DNA of 64,000 nt from Nymphaea colorata (lineage: Eukaryota; Streptophyta; Magnoliopsida; Nymphaeales; Nymphaeaceae): contig NC_045147.1 in NCBI RefSeq assembly GCF_008831285.2, positions 2,630,001 to 2,694,000 of the forward strand, read 5' to 3'. Shown piece after piece: positions 36,660 to 46,430 of this stretch. How positions within the stretch are numbered: the first letter of the stretch is position 1; each line of letters starts with the position of its first letter. The position numbers were made by a program, and so were the translations under genes. The notes under the pieces were generated by a model. The model saw only the letters and a list, made by a program, of their open reading frames with translations, was not told the origin of the DNA and did no database searches.

Positions 36660-37445
36660 ATGGCAGCGGCTGCTGACTCGTCTTCTTCATCAAAGAGGCA
36701 TTTTGGTATGTACCATCTTCAGGAAACGGCATCAGAAGCCAAAGACGCCATCGCCGTCGTCGTTCCAGACTGTTTCCATCACGACCACCAACTGTTCGAC
36801 GCTTTCAAGGGGGACGAGGAAGAGGCGCTTGCTACGAGGCCGTTGGTGCGGAGGCAGGCGCCGAGGAAGAAGGTGGGGAAGGTGCTGAGGTCGGTCATCA
36901 ACACCGTCATCCCCTCCAATCGTCACCTTTCCTCAGCGGACCGCCCTTATCTAGGAAGCAGGGTGGTCGGGACCCTCTTCGGCCACCGCAAGGGCAACGT
37001 CAGCATCGCCTTCCAGAGCGACCCTAGCGCCACTCCGGCCCTGTTGGTGGAGCTAACCACGCCGACGGGCGGCTTGGTCCGGGAGATGGCCTCCGGTCTG
37101 GTTAGAATCGCTCTTGAGTGCGAAAGCCGCGGCGGCAGTCGGAAGAGCAGAGGGAGGGCGCTTCTGGAGGAGCAGGTGTGGAGGGTGTACTGTAACGGGA
37201 GGAAGAGCGGGCACGCGGTGGCGAGGGAGTGCACGGTGGGGGATGCGAAGTTGCTGCAGGCGGTGCGGGCCATCTCCATGGGTGCAGGGGTGCTGCCTGG
37301 AAGTTGGGGGCCTGACGGCGAGCTCATGTACATGAGAGCTCGGTTCGAGAGAGTGGTTGGTTCCAGAGACTCTGAGGCCTTCTACATGATGAACCCAGAT
37401 GGGACGGGGGGCACTGAGCTCAGTATCTTCCTTCTCAGGGTTTGA
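36660..37445 (+). CDS. MIZU-KUSSEI1-like protein (DUF617)
   Basis: A single uninterrupted exon encodes 261 aa. MIZ1-family proteins are plant-specific. The founding member is needed for root hydrotropism and associates with the ER membrane on its cytosolic side; other members are poorly characterised. Residues 1-100 are variable (an acidic patch GDEEE near 51-55 and a basic cluster near 64-74). The conserved DUF617 domain runs from about residue 101 to the end: VVGTLFGHRKGNVSIAFQ, then ELTTPTGGLVREM, LLEEQVWRVYCNGRKSGHA, MGAGVLPGSWG, RARFERVVGSRDSEAFYMMN and a final ELSIFLLRV. Length and ends are those of a complete member. The start ATG (ACCATGG context) lies just past the leader microsatellite. 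Codons are clearly GC-richer than the surroundings. Which paralogue this is cannot be decided here. Confidence 0.93.
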   Translation: MAAAADSSSSSKRHFGMYHLQETASEAKDAIAVVVPDCFHHDHQLFDAFKGDEEEALATRPLVRRQAPRKKVGKVLRSVINTVIPSNRHLSSADRPYLGSRVVGTLFGHRKGNVSIAFQSDPSATPALLVELTTPTGGLVREMASGLVRIALECESRGGSRKSRGRALLEEQVWRVYCNGRKSGHAVARECTVGDAKLLQAVRAISMGAGVLPGSWGPDGELMYMRARFERVVGSRDSEAFYMMNPDGTGGTELSIFLLRV

Positions 37446-38849
37446 TTTTTCTCTTCCCTTTCTCCTTCTCCATCCTTTCGATCCTTTTTGGTTGGTAACA
37501 GGCGGATGGGGAGGTGACCTTTCTATGTGAGCTGTTTTGTAAGTTGGTTTCTGTGTCTTTTTCCTTTTCCTGGACATCGTTGGTAGGAGTTTGCAGGAAA
37601 AATACTGACACTCCTGCTGTGAATCGTGAGGTAACAGATTCACGATATCAAGGAAAAAATAACTTTGCTTGATAATCGCATGTCAATACGTTTCTAAGTT
37701 AATCCTTTATGTGGATGGGAAGAAAACAACTTTCTTTACATAATCTGCGATGTACTTCTTAACTGGTACAACTAATAATCGATGCTTTTATCTCCTAGCT
37801 GTTTGAATCATCCTCTGTTTCGATTCGTTTCCACACTCCCTCTCAGGTGCGTACTAGTCTTTCATGCCCAACTTGCCTGCTAAGAATCCAATCTGCTTAC
37901 TGCCGTGCCTCAGAAGATTTCTTTGCCAAACTGTGACTCGTGCGGTTTCTGTGATCTCTGCATCTGTCTTCCTATGAGTAAGATGAAAAAAGAGAGATTA
38001 CAATCCAATTCAACGTGTGTGTTTCCTGCGCTTGATGAAACATTGTTTTTGCTGCCACATGTAGTGCACCTTTATTATCAGAATACAACTTCACGGGTTA
38101 GTTGTGTTCAAATTTTAACTCGGGATTGAAACTTTGGATGAGAAGAAGACCCCTTTAGTTTTTCCTGGTGTGTGCATCAAAAGACTTCAAAACTGATAGC
38201 TGCGCCAACGTAAAGGAATTTTAGTCTCCCCTAGTGAACTTCTTCGTTGAGTAAGTTCTTCAAGTGATTCTCCTTCTTCGGATGTTATCCTTGGCATTTG
38301 ATCCGTCGGAAATTTGCTTGGACATGATCTAATGACACCTGCATCTGCCAATCTATCAAGTGTATAGTTTCTTCGACAGATTTGTAGATCATGCCACTTT
38401 TGGTAGCCAAAAATAAACATCCAGTTGCCGTGGTCTTCAAACCGAAGGAATGGCGATCAGGCGATGCGCTTTGCAATTCCGCATCACTTTGACCATGATT
38501 GCCTTACATGTCTGCGTTAAGACTATATAGGAACAGTACTGTAAAATTGTAAATTGTGATCCCGTTCTCCGGCAAAACGGTTGCGTGTCCTGGGCTTTAG
38601 ATTGTTCAAAATTTGAAACAATTATGACATGATTCCTGCAAGCGATATTTCGACCTCTATTACGCTGTATGCTTCGCTGCACAATTGCACTTCTGGTGCA
38701 GTATCGGAACCAGAAATTTCTGGCAAGAGGCAGACCGTTTGAAAATTCAACAATTCCAATTTTATCGGATGTGTCCGAAGAGACGAAAATTCAACAAATG
38801 AGGGGCACCAGTATGTATATGTGTGAACTGATAAATAAATAAATGGCAT
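37446..38849. other. 3' flank of the MIZ1-like gene and intergenic DNA
   Basis: No convincing gene. The G+C-rich minus-strand frame over 37053-37643 is a shadow of the MIZ1-like gene. Frames at 37905-38849 are short and motif-free. Confidence 0.5.
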
Positions 38850-38854
38850 ATATG

Positions 38855-39571
38855 TGTTGCCGGCGGACTATGTCTAGTCTGATCAAGCCAGTAAAAGGTG
38901 ATGCTGCTTGGCCAGCTTAAGCTTAGTTAGAAGGCATGTGGGATCAATCGGCCTCCAAGTCAAGTAGAAAGCAATGCACGTGAAATGTGCAGCGCGGTGG
39001 TGCAGTGACAAGGCGTATAAATGCATCAAAGTGAACAGTCCCTTTGGAAGTGCAAGTCCGTCGTTGGGGAATCCAGTAGGTTCCTCACGTGTAGTGTTTT
39101 GATACACAAGGGGGGTGCACGTGGGTTAGGGGCAATTTCCCCAGTGGGCGCATACGCTGCGTTCCACAACCGCGTAGAGTCACGCGGGGTGAGCAAGTGA
39201 ATGTTCATCGTCGAGTAGGGTGATGGTCGGTCGCCTTACTTAATGACATATAGTCGTCAACTGGCTTCGGCTGTGGACTTCCTCCCAAGGGAAGTCTACT
39301 CCCACCCAGATTTTGTTTGGATGTAGATAGGCATTTGGAGGAATGACGAAGTTCTGACAGGACCTCATGGCCACGGCTTGCCGATGGTCGACAATGGATA
39401 AATCTGAGTGATGGTGTGCTGAGTGCTTAGCACTCCTCGTCTAGTCCACAGTCCCGAAGAAAAGATGAATGCTTCCGCTAGCTTAAGAGAGACAGTCGGT
39501 CGAAGGCTTTGGAGAACGCCTTCGGCGCCGCGCGCGGGCTAGAGAAACTTGGAGAAACTCGGCCCGTGACA
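38855..39571. mobile_element. Solo LTR, 717 bp, target duplication ATATG
   Basis: The segment starts TGTTGCCGGCGGACTATG and ends CGGCCCGTGACA, that is TGT...ACA. It is flanked on both sides by the identical 5 bases ATATG (38850-38854 and 39572-39576). It is markedly GC-richer than its surroundings and contains a TATA-like GTATAAATG near 39014. There is no adjacent primer-binding site or coding sequence. This is the signature of an LTR left after recombination between the two LTRs of a full element. I cannot assign Copia or Gypsy. Confidence 0.8.
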
Positions 39572-39653
39572 ATATGACACTAGTATTAAATTTTTTTCCG
39601 TGAGTTTGCCTCATGTGCCTCCGCCACTTCTTTGTTGGCAATTCCATCAAAAT

Positions 39654-40126
39654 TTAGCTTGCTTTGGCGTGGTATTCATGATCCTGCCACGGACTACTTC
39701 TAGATGGCATGGCATTGATAAGAAGACCGTCGTTCTCCACGAATACGAATATGTGAATATCTGAACAATCTGATCCGTTGGCATCCTTGAACGTAACACA
39801 TGATCGAAACCCTACCGCCATTGACGATCTTCCTTCTTCTCGAGTGCCACGCCATTGACGATCTTCTCTTAGAAGGCCAAGAAGCCCCAACTTCCTGTTC
39901 CCCATCCCTCTTCGCGAACCATAATCCTTTTCTTTCGCAATCCAAATCCACTAGCGTTTGTCAACAGTAACCCCTTCAGGCTTCAAGCCGATCGACGCTC
40001 CGATTGAGTTAACCGGCGAAATCCTGTTTCCAAGACTCGTCGCAGCTCTCAGCCATTCATCACCGGCAACCGCAAGTGGAGCAGCCTTCGGCGCAAAGCT
40101 GCCTCTCTGTTGCTGCCTCGGGTAAA
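39654..40126 (-). pseudogene. Unidentified broken reading frame, copy A
   Basis: The minus strand reads an N-terminus-like stretch (GNRISPVNSIGASIGLKPEG) and then, after a frame change and stop, segments alignable with a second copy at 51154-51512 (for example FG/RSCV and ERRSSM strings). The duplicated copies differ by frameshifts. The original frame looks like the start of a gene, possibly with a targeting peptide, but I do not recognise the family. Confidence 0.35.
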
Positions 40127-40189
40127 ATAACCTATGACTTAAATATGATATCGGAAAGTTCCCAACAACATAAAAAAAGAAAAAAGAAA

Positions 40190-40518
40190 AAAAAAAGGTA
40201 TATACGATTAAGAAATTGGATCGGTTTAAGTAAATATCATTCAAGATTGAAGTAAATACCGATTTCTATTCAGACAGGATATTATTTTAAATAAATATTT
40301 TATACCCAACGTTCATACATTTTAAAAGTTGTATTTTAATATATTAAAGTCGGATTCAGATTCATATAATAATCTAAAAATTGAATTCGGATTAAACTTC
40401 GTTTGCAAATTTTGATTCGGATAAGATGTTCATTTTTCCTCACTTGCATTCGAAGCGGAATATGTAAACATCCAAAAACAATATCATATCCAATTCGAAT
40501 CCATCCAATAACATCCCT
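40190..40518. mobile_element. Decayed AT-rich miniature element in duplication copy A
   Basis: It has the GGATTCAGATTCATATAATAATC-type vocabulary of the family at 50790-51134 and ends AACATCCCT. It occupies a place where copy B has no equivalent, so it probably inserted in copy A separately. Confidence 0.4.
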
Positions 40519-40808
40519 AAGTCAGGAGCATCTATTCTTAATTTTAATACCTTTTTAGAATTAAAAAAAGCAGAATCTATAAAAATAACCCCTTGTAAAA
40601 AGACAAAAGAATGCTTCTTTGATAAAAAAAAGTGGAAAACCAATTCTTCGGAAAAAAATTATTACATTCATTTAAAAGAAAAATAGTTACAAAGATAAAA
40701 AAATAAAAAAAAAACATGTAGTAAACAACAGAAAATGAACAAAACCATCGTAGTGCTCAATGAACCTAATCAATCAATTTCCTACTGCACTTGATCGGTT
40801 GCCAATCT

Positions 40809-40932
40809 TTACCAAAAAGAACTTGGTCCATAAAGCAAACCAACTGCTTCCTTGGCGACCCTGCCTGCGATCTGACTTCTCCTAAGCTGGTTAAACTCTT
40901 GAGGTTTAGTTTCTGGTCTTCTATGACTGTTC
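40809..40932 (-). other. Orphan terminal-exon-like frame
   Basis: On the minus strand, after a plausible acceptor (AAACAG at 40938-40933), a 40-codon frame reads NSHRRPETKPQEFNQL, then RRSQIAGRVAKEAVGLLYG, and ends PSSFW followed by a stop. The composition looks like a real protein C-terminus rather than random AT-rich sequence. No upstream exon could be joined convincingly and I do not recognise the family. It may be the relic of a lost gene. Confidence 0.25.
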
Positions 40933-41697
40933 CTGTTTTAGACTAGACGCCAACACAGCTCAGGACCCAAAAAATAGAAATACAGCAGAGAAAATCTCGA
41001 TGAGATGACAATATATTCTTCAAACTTGTCTGACATTGCGTCAATCTTAGATTTAAGGGTCCGACCTCACGTGGAGCCTATTAGACTGCATTTCTAAAAA
41101 CCACAAATTAAAAATTCTCAATATCTCTTAAATCTATAAATAAGTTCCATGAATTTTATGGAAAAGAACTCTTCGAATCTAAGGTCTCCAAGTTGTTAGA
41201 TCAACAGCACTTTTATCATCGTAGAGATATTCCTGCCCTAATTCAAAAACTTCGACATACACTTGTAATCCAGACCCTAACTGCACCTACCTGACCCAGC
41301 AAACTTCAATACGTAGGTCTGAGCTTAGGTTGGCTGGTGCGCACCTACCTTGGGTCAAGCCTAGGTCAGCCGACCCGACCACCGGTAGCCGCCAATCCAA
41401 GTGGGCGCCAGTTGGGACGGGACCCGATTCACCAATTGTTCTAGATCCAATATAGTAGCCAATCCGGATTCTTCCCAAATCCATTTGAGTCCAGGATTCT
41501 ACGCGGAACATGCTTGGTAAATAAAGAAATGTAGCAGCAATGTTAAGACCTTCCTTCACATTTCTCTGGAGCTTCCCTGCCATTCACAGTTGCTGACAGG
41601 ATGTGGAAAAGCAGACGACGGCTAAAGATGAGACGGTGCTTTTACCATCCAAGAAAATTCTCTCCTCTCGGAACGATCTTTCCTGCTCGCAGTTGTC

Positions 41698-41706
41698 TAT
41701 ATAAAG
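41698..41706 (+). promoter_or_regulatory. Putative TATA box of the DUF761-like gene
   Basis: TATATAAAG lies 59 bases before the start codon. The duplicated broken copy has ATATAAATG at the equivalent place near 52210, supporting it as a real promoter element. Confidence 0.6.
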
Positions 41707-41764
41707 GACCAACCCTTCTTCTTCCGTAGTCCTCGCGCATTCAGGTTCGCACAGAGAGCAGAGC

Positions 41765-42292
41765 ATGATGAAAGGAAGAAAAAGTCCTCCACATCTGCTC
41801 ACAGCCCTCACCAGCGTCACCTTCTCCTTCCTCTTCCGCAAGCAACCAATTATGACCTCTCCCCTCGACGCGGCTCATCTCATGGAGTTCAGGACACCAG
41901 GCCTTGCATTTCTCACGAGCATCTGCGTCGTTGCTTGCGTAATCTGGTTTTCACTCTTCAAGTTGCCTGAGGAAGCGAAGAAAGATGGATTCGGCCAACC
42001 AGATGATGCAATCATGGCGGAAACGATGGATGTAGGAAGAGGGACAGGAAAAGAAGGTGAAGAAGCACATCCACAGGAGAAGGATGTCAGTAATGCAGCA
42101 GGGGAAGACGGTCAACACGTGCCAGCACATGATGAGGAGCAGCAAAAAGAAGGTGAACCAAACTTAGAAAACCAGCAGATTGTGGCATATTGGTGTGTCG
42201 AAGAGGAAAAAGCAATGGTTGAGTTCAACAAAAGGGTAGAAGAATTCATAAAGAAAGTTCACAAACAAATGAAATCGGAGGAGCTCGGATGA
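41765..42292 (+). CDS. Small membrane-anchored DUF761-like protein
   Basis: A single-exon frame of 175 aa. Residues 46-67 (GLAFLTSICVVACVIWFSLF) form one predicted membrane helix. The middle, residues 70-140, is very polar and Glu/Gln-rich, probably disordered. The last 23 residues (EFNKRVEEFIKKVHKQMK and a short tail) match the pattern of the DUF761 'cotton fibre expressed' C-terminal motif of small plant proteins, whose biochemical role is unknown. Two consecutive ATGs open the frame just downstream of a TATA box; I use the first. The region exists in two further broken copies (52271-52779 and 58233-58440), and the C-terminal motif is the best conserved part in all three. Expression and function are unknown; the DUF761 assignment is from memory of the motif. 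Confidence 0.65.
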   Translation: MMKGRKSPPHLLTALTSVTFSFLFRKQPIMTSPLDAAHLMEFRTPGLAFLTSICVVACVIWFSLFKLPEEAKKDGFGQPDDAIMAETMDVGRGTGKEGEEAHPQEKDVSNAAGEDGQHVPAHDEEQQKEGEPNLENQQIVAYWCVEEEKAMVEFNKRVEEFIKKVHKQMKSEELG

Positions 42293-42299
42293 TTTCATA

Positions 42300-43010
42300 C
42301 CAGACGTGAAATGTTCCGAAAATTTATCAGCGATTAGCTGTGTAAAATTGTACAAAAACCTTGTCGCTACAAGAGGGTTCAATGGCAGATCAAGAACAGA
42401 ATCAGAAACAGATCAGTTGTTGTCCTGTTTCCCAAAATGGATGAACCTCTAGTGCAAGAGTTCTATCATTTTGCCATCCATTTCTATTCCTAATTTTGGT
42501 AGCAAGGTTGCCTTCACTTTCTGTTTTGCTTCTTCCCTTTCATTTTTTTTTGGTTTTTTGACGGATTTTCGAGATACGCCGGGATTCATCCATTAGGTTC
42601 ATGTTAGGTGCAAAATGCATCTGCCAGATCTCCTGAAGTTGACCATTGATTAGATTGTCCGCTCTTTAGCGAAACCTGACTAATGAAAATCTGACAGGAT
42701 ACAATTCATATCTGGATCCGGCTCTGCCAATATGACGGGCAAGTAAGAAATGGTTTTTCGAGTGCTTAAAAATTGCTTCGGCGTGTAAAGGAAAGGGGAT
42801 TTGGTGTATGGCACAAGGGCACTGAGTAATAGTACATGTTGGGGTTATTATTCTAACCCTTAATACGAGGTGAAGCTCTTTTCTTTCCCTAATTCTCAAG
42901 ATCGAGAGCTGCTTTGGAGCTTAAGTGAACCCGTCGTATACCTGTCAATAAGAATCCCTCATTGCCACCATTTTCAGTTTAAAAGATTAGCATCCACATG
43001 AAACAAACTG
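42300..43010. other. 3' flank of the DUF761-like gene, no further gene
   Basis: The first part, to about 42860, is alignable with 52790-53570. An approximately 70-base string beginning CTCAAGATC(G/T)AGAG near 42894 recurs near 43146. No gene was recognised. Confidence 0.5.
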
Positions 43011-43124
43011 ATGACGAGGCTCTCACTAACTCGCCAACCGACCAGGCATGCTATGCCCCTCGAGTGAATGACAAGGCTCTCACTGACTCGCCAACCGACC
43101 AGGCATGCTATGCCCCTTGAGTGA
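43011..43124. repeat. Two tandem copies of a 57-bp unit
   Basis: Units at 43011-43067 and 43068-43124 both start ATGAC and share CTCGCCAACCGACCAGGCAT. They differ at about four positions. Confidence 0.9.
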
Positions 43125-43851
43125 AGCCCTCCCTTTCCCCTAACTCTCAAGATCTAGAGTTGCTTTGGAGCCTAAGTGAATTCGTAGTAGACCTGTCATT
43201 TGCAGGAAATATTTTGAGAGAACAATAAACGAGTTTCCGTTTTGACTAGTGTTTACTTTCTTTACTAGATGTGTTTAGCCAGGCCCAATGATTCATGGTT
43301 TTAGATTTCAGTTTAAAGCAGCACTTACATTAACTTATCTATTCTGGAACCAACTCCATAATTCTGACCTGTTATTGACAATGTGAAAAATTCTTGTTGA
43401 CAAAAAAAAGCCTGATTCCATAGTCTTAGAGGGTTCAGCCCCACACCACCCTCTCCAAACAGCCTACATAGAGCATTCCAAGCCACCATGTAACTCATCT
43501 TGCTCCCATCCTGCTCATCACCCAATAAAAACTGCATCATTAAATGCTCCAATTGACAGATCACAGGACTAGGCATCATAAAAGCTTGCAACCAAAAGAC
43601 AGCTAGGTTGTGTTTGATTAAGCACAACCGGCCTCCTTCTTAGAAAAGGTTTGCTTTTCAGCCGGCTAATCTCTTGCCAAACTCCTCAATCAGAAGCCTA
43701 CAATCTTGCACACTTAACTTACTAGCAAGTAAGGGAATGCCCAAATACATGAGAGGGAGAGAATGCGTGCCCCATCCTAACTCTATTCCAAGCAGCCAGA
43801 CTTTATCTTCATTAACATTAATGGGGATCACTTTTGATTTTGAGCTGTTAC

Positions 43852-44573
43852 TGTAACACCTCAGAAGTTTAGTCCCGTATCGAAGATTGTGAGGGATCTT
43901 CAAGGGCTTATAAAGGAAGGCTTTAATGAGATGATTGTCCTGGTTCCTAGCCTTTTTAGGATTGGAACCGAAATTGCTAGGGGGCGGGTTGGGATCTGTC
44001 GAACCAGGGGCCCGAGCCCGAGAGTGGGTCGGGTTGTTATAATGGTATCAGAGCAGTTTCAACACTCGGACCTAGGGTCCCACACGCGCGGACGCGTGTG
44101 CCTTAAGGGGGGTGGATTGTAACACCCCAGATGTTTAGTCCCGTATCGAAGATTGTGAGGGATATTCAAGGGCTTATAAATGGAGGCTTTAATGAGATGA
44201 TTGTCCTGGTTCCTAGCCTTTTTAGGATTGGAACCGAAATTGCTAGGGGGCGGGTTGGGATCCGTCGAACCAGGGGCCTGAGCCCGGGAGTGGGTCAGGT
44301 TGTTATAGTGGTATCATAGCAGTTTCAACACTCGGACCTGGGGTCCCACACGCGCGGACGCGTGTGCCTTAAGGGGGGTGGATTGTAACACCTCAGAAGT
44401 TTAGTCCCGTATCGAAGATTGTGAGGGATCTTCAAGGGCTTATAAAGGGAGGCTTTAATGAGATGATTGTCCTGGTTCCTAGCCTTTTTAGGATTGGAAC
44501 CGAAATTGCTAGGGGGCGGGTTGGGATCCGTCGAACCAGGGGCCCGAGCCCGAGAGTGGGTCGGGTTGTTATA
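43852..44573. mobile_element. TRIM retrotransposon with three LTRs in tandem
   Basis: Three 190-bp direct repeats (43852-44041, 44118-44307, 44384-44573) alternate with two 76-bp internal segments (44042-44117, 44308-44383). Each repeat starts TGTAACACC and ends GTTGTTATA. Each internal segment starts (A/G)TGGTATCA(G/T)AGCAG, a primer-binding site complementary to initiator tRNA-Met, and ends AAGGGGGGTGGAT, a polypurine tract. The whole unit is flanked by the 5-bp duplication GTTAC (43847-43851 and 44574-44578). There is no coding capacity, as usual for terminal-repeat retrotransposons in miniature. The multi-LTR arrangement is known from TRIMs and arises by recombination between copies. Confidence 0.93.
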
Positions 44574-44900
44574 GTTACCTCTGAGGCCCACTTTTGTCTC
44601 CATCTCCATAATAAAGAGTTTCAGACCTGTAATAGCTCCATTGGAGATTCTGCTGAAAATAAAAACATCATGCACAAATACCGCCTTTCCACCTCAAACC
44701 TGAGCGCAATGAGCTTTGGGATCCATATTTACTTTTCTTCAACCTTCATTCTAAATGCCCTGATTATCAACTCCACTACTATAATAAAGAGGTAAGGGGC
44801 CCTGCTGCTTTTAAAACTCTCCATTCTATACCATTAATAGGAAGCCAGAGGGATGCAAACAGAACACATTTTAGTATTAGCATTGTCCATTCCTCATTAA

Positions 44901-45587
44901 TGTTGGGTCAGGTCCAGCCTCAAGAGAGGACCCGACCTGATCCGACCTGTCACTTAAGTGACGGGCAGAGGAAAAAGGAGGGCACCCGATGGTGCCCCTC
45001 CCTCTCACGTCTCTCTCTTTCTTGGGTTTTCTTTTGGGGAAAAAAGAAAGAGGAGATCTCTTGTGGCTACACAGCAAGAGGAGGGAAGGAGAAGAAGAAG
45101 GCAAGGAAGAGAAGAAGGAGAAATCGTAGCAAGGCGCGTGGGTTGATCAACACGCCAAGAAGAGAGAGAAAAGACAAAGAAGAAAGAGAAAATGAAGGGA
45201 GTCTTCATTGGGTGATTTCTTTCTTGAATCTTTGGGGCTCTTTCTTTCATTTGTATAAGAGAGTGTTATTGTTTTCTTGAGTTCATTGTTTTTCTTAAAA
45301 CAATAAGGATATTGCTGCTGGTGTATTTGATTCCCTTTCTTGATATATAAAAAGTATCTCTTGCCCGTGATTTTTTACTCCATTATTGAGGGTTTTCCCA
45401 CATAAATTGGTGTCTCATGTTTTTCTGCATTTTTAACATATATTTTGATATATATTGTTGCAACATTGGTGTTGGAAACTCGATCTTATGCTCGCAGCCC
45501 CGTTATTCTGATTTTCAGCAGTTTTGTATTGGTTTGGCCTCTTTTATTGTTGTTGAAGCATTCTTTTTGGGGAATATGACTATAACA
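44901..45587 (+). repeat. 5' LTR of the Copia element
   Basis: 687 bp, TG...CA ends, with a TATATAAAAAG promoter-like string near 45343. By-eye comparison with the 3' LTR shows substitutions at very roughly 5-6 % of sites, so the insertion is not recent. A 126-codon Arg/Lys-rich frame across it is not a gene. Confidence 0.93.
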
Positions 45588-45590
45588 AAG

Positions 45591-45604
45591 CGGTATCAGA
45601 GCCA
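45591..45604 (+). promoter_or_regulatory. Primer-binding site of the Copia element
   Basis: CGGTATCAGAGCCA starts three bases after the 5' LTR and is complementary to the 3' end of plant initiator tRNA-Met, except for the first base. Confidence 0.85.
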
Positions 45605-45643
45605 GGTTAGCGCCAGGTTGGTTGTGTACATTCTTATTGAAGG

Positions 45644-46430
45644 ATGAAGTCGACCCCCACTAGAATGGTCTCTCGAAATGAGAACAATTGGACTATATGA
45701 AAAGCAAAAATGAAAGATTTGGTGAATTGTAAAGACCTGTATGCACCAATTGAGAACGAGAAGCCAGCGAATACGACAGATGAAAAATAGAAGATATTGG
45801 ACAGGAAAACCATTGGCACCATCAGACAATGGTTAGATGACTGTGTTTTTGATTTGGTATTCGCAGAGACGAGCGCGAAGTCGTTACGACAGAAGTTGCA
45901 TGATCTTTACGAGAGGAAAATAGCTGAGAACAAGGTTTTCTTGATTAGACAATTGGTAAATCTGAAACTTAGAGAGGGAAAACCAGTGTCAGAGTATTTG
46001 AATGAAGTGCAGAGCATAATCAATCAGTTGTCGGCTATAAAAATGATACTAGATGATGAGTTACATACACTTTTATTGCTCAGTTCTCTTCCCAACAGTT
46101 GGGAGACTTTAGTTGTTTCTTTGAGCAACTCCACTCCAGATGGTGTGCTTACGATGAAACATGTAACGAGCAGCATTCTAAATGAAGAGACAAAGAGAAA
46201 GTCTCTTGGTACTGGTAGCTCACAAGTGCTAGTGATGAGAGACAGAGGCAGACAAAAGAACCGTAACAAATGACATGACAGATCAAACTCTAGGTCTAAA
46301 TCAAGACCCAAAATGACAGGTAAATGCTTTCACTGTGGTATTCCAGGGCACAAGAAGATTGATTGTAAGAAATGAAAAGAAGAAAAAGAACAGAAAAAAA
46401 AGAGTTAAGAAAATGTGAAGTCAAAAGAGT
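45644..46430 (+). pseudogene. Copia gag, interrupted
   Basis: From ATG 45644 the frame reads Gag-like sequence (NNWT, then KMKDLVNCKDLYAP). It contains early TGA and TAG stops, then a long open part at 45797-46273 with the UBN2-type Gag core (LYERKIAENKVFLIRQLVNL, then YLNEVQSIINQLSA). After another stop comes a CCHC zinc knuckle, CFHCGIPGHKKIDC, at 46325-46366. At least three in-frame stops make it non-functional. Confidence 0.9.

Larger units (their letters stand above)
39780..42860. repeat. Segmental duplication, copy A (holds the intact DUF761-like gene)
   Basis: Colinear similarity is seen with 51160-53570. Shared blocks include the unidentified minus-strand frame (39780-40130 with 51160-51510), about 250 bp upstream of the DUF761-like gene (41440-41760 with 51960-52270), the gene itself, and its 3' flank to about 42860 (with about 53570). 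The blocks are separated by different insertions in the two copies. Limits are by eye. Confidence 0.75.

Noticed and set aside
37053-37643. 196-codon open frame on the minus strand over the MIZ1-like gene
   Set aside because: It lies antisense to a well supported GC-rich gene, has no family motif, and is the usual shadow frame.
43852-44573. Interpretation as a 266-bp satellite or CRISPR-like array
   Set aside because: Alternating 190/76 structure with primer-binding sites, polypurine tracts and one GTTAC target duplication fits a TRIM retrotransposon instead.
44900-45280. 126-codon basic frame, repeated at 48350-48730
   Set aside because: Both lie entirely within the two LTRs of the Copia element; openness reflects purine-rich LTR sequence.
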